Below are positions 53,498-61,000 of a DNA stretch of 64,000 nt, piece by piece. The stretch is from positions 1,178,001 to 1,242,000 of the forward strand of contig NZ_AP025498.1 in the NCBI RefSeq assembly GCF_024347535.1, given 5' to 3'. How positions within the stretch are numbered: position 1 is the first letter of the stretch; every line of letters starts with the position of its first letter. The translations under genes and the position numbers were made by a program. The notes under the pieces were generated by a model that saw only the letters and a list, made by a program, of their open reading frames with translations, searched no databases and was not told where the DNA came from. The DNA is from Vibrio kanaloae (lineage in GTDB: Bacteria > Pseudomonadota > Gammaproteobacteria > Enterobacterales > Vibrionaceae).

Positions 53498-54394
53498 ATG
53501 AACAATGAAGGTTTTGCTAAGTTCCCAGGATTTATAGATGATTCTCCTATTAAAGACCACTTTTCTGCAAGTCGAGATCCCTACACTCACTATCTGAAAG
53601 ATATTGTGGGCATCGATTTGTTATCGCGTGAAGATGAATTATATTACGCAAAATTGAACCGTTCAGGCGACAAAAAAGCTCGTGACCTCATGGTCGAATC
53701 TAACTTACGTCTTGTGGTAAAAGTTGCCAAGAGTTATCTGAAGCGTAAAGGGAATAACTTTACGTTGTTGGATCTCATTGAGGAAGGCAACATTGGCCTG
53801 ATCAAAGCCATTGACAAATACGACCCTGATCCGGGTTATCGGTTTTCAACATACGCAGTGTGGTGGATTCGCGAAAACATCGAATCCGCATTGATGAACA
53901 AAGGGCGTACTGTTCGGTTACCGGCTCACGTTTGCAAAGAAATAAATAACCTCGCATCAAAAAAACTTAATATCAGTAAAAAAATGAGTAAAGAGGTTTC
54001 TATTTCAGAGCTATCGGAAAATTCTGGTATTGAAGCCGAACGTGTTAACCAACTAGTCGCTTTAAGTGGCTTTATTGATGTCACAACAACGGTTGGTATC
54101 AATCACGTACCTTTAGTTTTAGAGCAATGTGAATGTGAACACATTCCAGATCCTCAGCAAGATTGTGAGGATCAATGTTTTACAGAAGCATTAGAGCAAA
54201 TCATAAACACGTTACCACCTAGGTTACAGAAAGTCCTTATTCATCGTTTTGGCTTCTTCGAAAATAGGGTAAAAACATTATCTGAAGTTGGAGAAATGCT
54301 CGATATCAATGTTTCCAATGAGCGGGTAAGACAAATGCAAAAAGAGGCGGTGGAGAGGATTCAAAAGCGGCTTCAATTTGACGGTTGGGTGTAA
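53498..54394 (+). CDS. RpoS-like alternative sigma-70 factor (RpoQ/RpoX type)
   Basis: 298 residues, group 2/3 sigma layout. Region 1.2 ([21 protein letters not shown]), region 2 ([61 protein letters not shown]; segments [14 protein letters not shown] and [12 protein letters not shown]), region 3 and region 4.2 ([20 protein letters not shown]). It is shorter than RpoS and close in size to the second RpoS-like factors of Vibrio (RpoQ in V. fischeri, RpoX in V. alginolyticus). Those affect motility and biofilm. AGGACAAGGAA precedes the ATG. Confidence 0.85.
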   Translation: MNNEGFAKFPGFIDDSPIKDHFSASRDPYTHYLKDIVGIDLLSREDELYYAKLNRSGDKKARDLMVESNLRLVVKVAKSYLKRKGNNFTLLDLIEEGNIGLIKAIDKYDPDPGYRFSTYAVWWIRENIESALMNKGRTVRLPAHVCKEINNLASKKLNISKKMSKEVSISELSENSGIEAERVNQLVALSGFIDVTTTVGINHVPLVLEQCECEHIPDPQQDCEDQCFTEALEQIINTLPPRLQKVLIHRFGFFENRVKTLSEVGEMLDINVSNERVRQMQKEAVERIQKRLQFDGWV

Positions 54395-54447
54395 TTAAAC
54401 CTTTTTCCTGCTCAGACACAAGATCAAGCTTTCATCAATATATTCGT

Positions 54448-54469
54448 CGCCTATAACTAGTTGTAGGCG
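54448..54469. repeat. Palindrome between convergent genes
   Basis: CGCCTATAAC-TA-GTTGTAGGCG, ten-base arms with one G-U. No T run follows, so it is either a weak bidirectional terminator or a protein site. Confidence 0.4.
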
Positions 54470-54507
54470 CTAACAAGTATTGTCAATAAGACAACGAAAC
54501 TTCATGA

Positions 54508-54870
54508 CTACAATATGTGCTCTTCATATAAAACTCGCTCACCGCGTAATAGCAAGTAATTGACATAAGTAGTTTCTATACTCTCTTGATCCCACACAGA
54601 TAGAATTCGTTTGGCTGCGAAATAATAATCTCTGTTTCGCAATAACACTCCAACAGTATGGCTCAGTTTCTCAAAGCGGATTTGGTCGCTTTTCGAAATG
54701 TAGTGATCATCACTTTGAATAATAGGAGCTAACCCATCAGCAAACCAATTATTTAAGATTTCCCGCATTTCCAATTCAGACTCAGGCACATCCACACTCG
54801 ACAACTCGCGGTGTAGAGGGGGCGGCACGATGTACTTTGACGCTTGCGGTGAACTGACATATCGATACAT
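54508..54870 (-). CDS. Small hypothetical protein
   Basis: 120 residues, unknown. The N-terminal third is Pro/Ser-rich (SSPQASKYIVPPPLHRELSS), the rest helical (SELEMREILNNWFADG, RFEKLSHTVGVLLRNRDYYFAAKRILSVW). No signal peptide or membrane segment. AGGAGGAACGAC before the ATG is a strong ribosome-binding site, which supports a real gene. It ends tail-to-tail with the sigma factor. Confidence 0.7.
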   Translation of the reverse strand: MYRYVSSPQASKYIVPPPLHRELSSVDVPESELEMREILNNWFADGLAPIIQSDDHYISKSDQIRFEKLSHTVGVLLRNRDYYFAAKRILSVWDQESIETTYVNYLLLRGERVLYEEHIL

Positions 54871-54961
54871 GTCGTTCCTCCTTTTGTTTCGTCTTTATTA
54901 TAGCTAAGAGCATTTTTATCAATTCTCAAGATTTTGTTACTGGGTAATCCGCATGAACCAT

Positions 54962-54998
54962 AAAAAGGCCATGTAGAGATAACTCTACATGGCTTTAT
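54962..54998 (-). terminator. Terminator of the giant adhesin gene
   Basis: Minus-strand GCCATGTAGAG-TTAT-CTCTACATGGC followed by CTTTTTATGG, 30 bases past the stop codon. Confidence 0.9.
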
Positions 54999-55027
54999 TC
55001 AAGCAAATTAACACAGGGCTCTAGAAA

Positions 55028-58000
55028 TTAAATTGAGCTTTGGTCAAAATCGTTGCTTTGGTCGGTACCGGTTTGTGAATCTGAATCGTAGCTGCCAGAG
55101 TCGTCCGTGAAGTCAACGCCTTGCTCTTGACCACCTGAACTTGTCCAGTCGCTGCTACCAGACTCCATACCTGCCATGTCCGCTTGCTGCTCTTGAGTAG
55201 AACCTTGCATGGTGTATTGATCATCGACTTCAACTGCAACAGAACCACTTGCACCGTCTATTGAGCTACCCAACTCGTCGTAACCTTGGAACTGGATCTC
55301 GCTAGTCCCTTCATAACCCTCAGGAAGTTCAACCGATACAGGCTGCTCCAAGTTGCCACTGACTGTAAAGCTACCGTCACCGTTATCCAACGCATTACTT
55401 ACATTCGAGCCCTCAGGTAAGCCGGACATTTCAGCGTAATCAACGGATTCGTTAGCGATCACTTCATCTGGTATTGAGATAGATATAGTATCGCCCGGTG
55501 CCGCGGTTACATCTGCTGTGCTGTCTTCAGTTTCAGCATCTTGAGCTTGGTCATCAGCTTGTTGACCCACTTCCACTTGTTGCTCTTCTGTAGCTTGAGC
55601 TGCTTGAACTTGTGGTTCATCACTTTGTACTGAATCATCTTCAACTTGGATGCTTACGCTGTGACTTGATACTTCACCGCCGTCGTTAACTTCAACATTC
55701 ATCGCTAAATTGCCATCGAAGTCTTCGTTCGGCCAGTAAGTCCACTCACCTTCGCCAGATTCCGCAAAGAAGCCAGCATCGTTCGCGTCTGCAACATCGA
55801 CAACGTTTGCCGTATCGCTAACGCCTAACTCATCCACCAATTGCGATTCTGTGATAGTTAATGAACCATCCCCCGCTAAGGCATAACCTTCACTTGCCGT
55901 TGCTTCATCGCCACCTTGAATATCTACGTTGAAAAAGCTCTCGATGCGATTTTCACCATCCGTCGCAATGAAGCCAACTTGAACATCTCCGGTGTAGTTT
56001 TCAGCAGGTGTGAATTGATAGTTACCTTGATTATCACTCTCTATCACGCCCTGACCTTCCATCAAGCTTACCGACTCAATGCTCAAACTATCGCCCTCTG
56101 CATCGCTCAGGTTCGCTAACATGTCTTCATCAGTAAATGACAAAGTGGCGTCCGCTGACATTTCTGTTGTCGTTATGCTGTTAACTTCTGGTGCTGCATT
56201 CTCTTGTAAATCGCCTTCTTTTACGACTACGCCTGTTTGCTCATCATGAAGCACACCATCTTTATCAATCACGTAAGCAATGTCTGCTTCTCCAGTAAAG
56301 CCTGGAGCCGGTGTGAAAGTCCATGTGCCATCACCATTGTCGATAATTTCACCTTGGCTACGGTCTGCAAGATGAACCAGTTTCACTTCATCATCACCAT
56401 CCGCATTCACGTTTTCAGCTAAGCCGATCAGTTCATCAGTTGTTAAGATGATCGCGTCACCCGCTACCGTTTCGAAGTCACCTGAATCGATACCATCTTG
56501 GAACGCTTCTGGATCATCGCCGTAATCGACCGTTGTTGCGCTAACGGTGATAAAGAACTCACCACTGAAGTTTTCAGGAGGCGTCATTTGAATGTTTGAG
56601 ATATCCCATTCGAACAGGTCTATATATTGACCCGGTTCGGTGATCATCACAGTGTTCACACCATCCGTCACTTCGAATCCGACAGGGAAACCGGTCATCA
56701 CTAGGTTACTTAACGTTTCTGAATCGTCGACTAGACCAACGTTCAGTCCTAGGTGCCCCGTTTCATCTTCACCGAAGACTAACGGACCGTCATGGTCGGT
56801 TGTAATAACCGCGCCATCTGCGACTGGACGTACAAACACAGGAACATCAAGAACCGTTTCGAATTCTCCGTCACTTACAACCACTTGTAGATCAGACGTG
56901 CCAGAAAAGTCGCCGGTTGGTGTGAATGTCCAAGTTCCATCACCGTTGTCAGTGAGCTCACCGCCATCTTCACCGTCTGCGTTGATGATTCGTGAAACAA
57001 CCAAGTCTGTAGTATCAATGTCACCGAACAGGTTCATCAAGTCGCCAGCATCGAAGGTGAACGCGCCATCTTCGTTTGTGGTCATCATTGCGTTACCGAC
57101 ATTAAATGGTGCGTCGTTAACTGGAATCACATCTACATTCAGTGAGCCCTCAACCACTTCTTCGCCATCAGTTGCTTGATATCCTAGCTCTACTAAGCCA
57201 TTAAAGTCTTGAGTAGTGACTAAGTGATACATGCCGTCAGGCTGCTGAGTTAAGGTCGCATTCGCAGGAGATCGAACCGTGATGCTCTCAATACTGATCT
57301 CGTCACCATCAAGATCCGTCACTTGATCTGCAATGTAAGCAGGGTCAATCACCATGACTACATCTTCTTCGCCTTGCATTTCAATCGTTGGCGCTTCAGG
57401 TGCATCATTCACTGGCGTAACATCGATGTTGCCGTCGACCGAAATTGTCTCTTGGCCATCGCTAACGTTAAACGTCATTGGTACATCGCCATTGAAGTTC
57501 TCGTTCGGTGTGAATGACCAAGTACCATCTTCGTTGTCTAACAACTCACCCAAACTAGGGTCGATTTGTAGACCAGAAGCTGACAGCTCATCTGCGGTGT
57601 TATCGATATCCGTAGCCTGAGCCAGCAACATATCTTGAGTGATCAAAATGGTGCTGTCTTCTGCTGTAGTGAGTTTCACATCCTCAGATTCAGGCCCATC
57701 GTTCACAGCTAGAACTTCAATACCCGCGGTAGTCTGAGCCGTTGCACCGTCGTCATCAATAACCGTCACATCAAGGTTGATGTCGCCGTTAAAGTTTTCG
57801 TTTGGAGCGAAGGTGACTGAGCCATCTTCATTTTGAACCAAGATACCGTCGGCACCCGAGTAGCTCACGCTATCAAGCGACACGTCACCGTCCACATCTG
57901 AGCTGTTGGCAATCAACTGCTCAGGACTCAATGTGATGGTGCCATCTTCGTTCATTTGGTAAGACGTAGCGCCTGACACTGGTGCATCGTTAACGTCTGT

Positions 58001-61000
58001 TACCGTTACATCAATGTTTGCATCAACCGTCTCTGTACCGTCAGATACTGAGAAGTCCAGACTTACTTCGCCATTGAAGTTCTCGTTTGGTGCAAAGCTA
58101 TACGTGCCATCGCCATTGTCGGTAAACACACCCTCTGCGCCAGTGTAAGACACGTCGGCAACTGAAAGCTCATCACCATCAATATCAGAAGCACCCGCTA
58201 GCAGTTGCTCGTCTGTAAAGGTAAGTGAACCGTCTTCTTCAATGGTGTAAGCGACATCTTCTACAACTGCGATGTCATTCACTGGATTCACAGTAAGATC
58301 GGCCGTTGCAACAACCGTTTCAGTACCATCAGAAAGGTCGAAGCTTAGGTCAATATCGCCGTTGAAGTCCGCATCCGGCGTGATGGTAAATGAACCATCA
58401 TCGTTGGCCGTCACCGTCGCGTTGTCACCCGCGGTTAAGTTCGCAGCCGTGAGATCATCGCCATCCACATCCGATGCTTGAGCAAGCAGTTGCTCTTGGC
58501 TTAGGGTGATTGAACCATCTTCATCCACTGAGTAAGCCAAGTCGCCCGCCACTGGCGCGTCATTAACTGCAATGACTTCAATACCCGCGGTAGTCTGAGC
58601 CGTTGCACCGTCGTCATCAATAACCGTCACATCAAGGTTGATGTCGCCGTTAAAGTTTTCGTTTGGTGCGAACGTTACCGAACCATCTTCATTTTGAACC
58701 AAGATACCGTCGGCACCCGAGTAGCTCACGCTATCAAGCGACACGTCACCGTCCACATCTGAGCTGTTGGCAATCAACTGCTCAGGGCTCAATGTGATGG
58801 TGCCATCTTCGTTCATTTGGTAAGACGTAGCGCCTGACACTGGTGCATCATTAACGTCTGTTACCGTTACGTCGATGTTTGCATCGACTGTCTCAGTGCC
58901 GTCAGATACTGAGAAGTCCAGACTTACGTCACCGTTAAAGTTCTCGTTCGGTGCAAAGGTGTAAGTGCCATCGCCATTGTCGGTAAACACACCCTCTGCG
59001 CCAGTGTAAGACACGTCGGCAACTGAAAGCTCATCACCATCAATATCAGAAGCACCCGCTAGCAGTTGCTCGTCTGTAAAGGTAAATGAACCGTCTTCTT
59101 CAATGGTGTAAGCGACATCTTCAACCACGGCGATGTCATTCACTGGATTCACAGTAAGATCGGCCGTTGCAACAACCGTTTCAGTACCATCAGAAAGGTC
59201 GAAGCTTAGGTCAATATCGCCGTTGAAGTCCGCATCCAGCGTGATGGTAAATGAACCATCATCGTTGGCCGTCACCGTCGCGTTGTCACCCGCGGTTAAG
59301 TTCGCAGCCGTGAGATCATCGCCATCCACATCCGATGCTTGAGCAAGCAGTTGCTCTTGGCTTAGGGTGATTGAACCATCTTCATCCACTGAGTAAGCCA
59401 AGTCACCTGATACTGGTGCGTCGTTGACTGCAATGACTTCAATACCCGCGGTAGTCTGAGCCGTTGCACCGTCGTCATCAATAACCGTCACATCAAGGTT
59501 GATGTCGCCGTTAAAGTTTTCGTTTGGAGCGAAGGTGACTGAGCCATCTTCATTTTGAACCAAGATACCGTCGGCACCCGAGTAGCTCACGCTATCAAGC
59601 GACACGTCACCGTCCACATCTGAGCTGTTGGCAATCAACTGCTCAGGGCTCAATGTGATGGTGCCATCTTCGTTCATTTGGTAAGACGTAGCGCCTGACA
59701 CTGGTGCATCATTAACGTCTGTTACCGTTACGTCAATGTTTGCATCAACTGTCTCTGTACCGTCAGATACTGAGAAGTCCAGACTTACTTCGCCATTGAA
59801 GTTCTCGTTTGGTGCAAAGCTATACGTGCCATCGCCATTGTCAGTGAACACACCTTCAGCGCCCGTGTACGACACATCCGTGATAGACAGCTCATCACCA
59901 TCTATATCAGACGCGCCTGCCAGCAGTTGCTCGTCTGTGAAGGTTAACGAGCCGTCTTCTTCAATGGTGTAAGCGACATCTTCTACCACCGCGATGTCAT
60001 TCACTGGGTTCACCGTGAGGTCAACGCCCGCTTGCACGGTCTCAAGGCCATCAGAGACATCGAAGCTTAGGTCTATATCACCGTTGAAATCAGCATCCGG
60101 CGTGATGGTGAATGAACCATCATCGTTGGCCGTCACCGTCGCGTTGTCACCCGCGGTTAAATTGGCAGCCGTTAGATCATCGCCATCCACATCCGATGCT
60201 TGGGCAAGCAGTTGCTCTTGGCTTAGGGTGATTGAACCATCTTCATCCACTGAGTAAGCCAAGTCGCCCGCCACTGGCGCGTCATTGACGGCGATAACAT
60301 CAATACCCGCCGTTGTGGTCGCTGTTGCACCATCGTCATCAATAACCGTCACATCAAGGTTGATGTCGCCGTTAAAGTTTTCGTTTGGTGCGAACGTTAC
60401 CGAACCATCTTCATTTTGAACCAAGATACCGTCGGCACCCGAGTAGCTCACGCTATCAAGCGACACGTCACCGTCCACATCTGAGCTGTTGGCAATCAAC
60501 TGCTCAGGGCTCAATGTGATGGTGCCATCTTCGTTCATTTGGTAAGACGTAGCGCCTGACACTGGTGCATCATTAACGTCTGTTACCGTTACGTCAATGT
60601 TTGCATCAACCGTCTCTGTACCGTCAGATACTGAGAAGTCCAGACTTACTTCGCCATTGAAGTTCTCGTTTGGTGCAAAGCTATACGTGCCATCGCCATT
60701 GTCAGTGAACACACCTTCAGCGCCCGTGTACGACACATCCGTGATAGACAGCTCATCACCATCTATATCAGACGCGCCTGCCAGCAGTTGCTCGTCTGTG
60801 AAGGTTAACGAGCCGTCTTCTTCAATGGTGTAAGCGACATCTTCTACCACCGCGATGTCATTCACTGGGTTCACCGTGAGGTCAACGCCCGCTTGCACGG
60901 TCTCAAGGCCATCTGAGACATCGAAGTTCAGGTCTATGTCGCCATTGAAGTCCGCATCCGGCGTGATGGTGAATGAACCATCATCGTTGGCCGTCACCGT

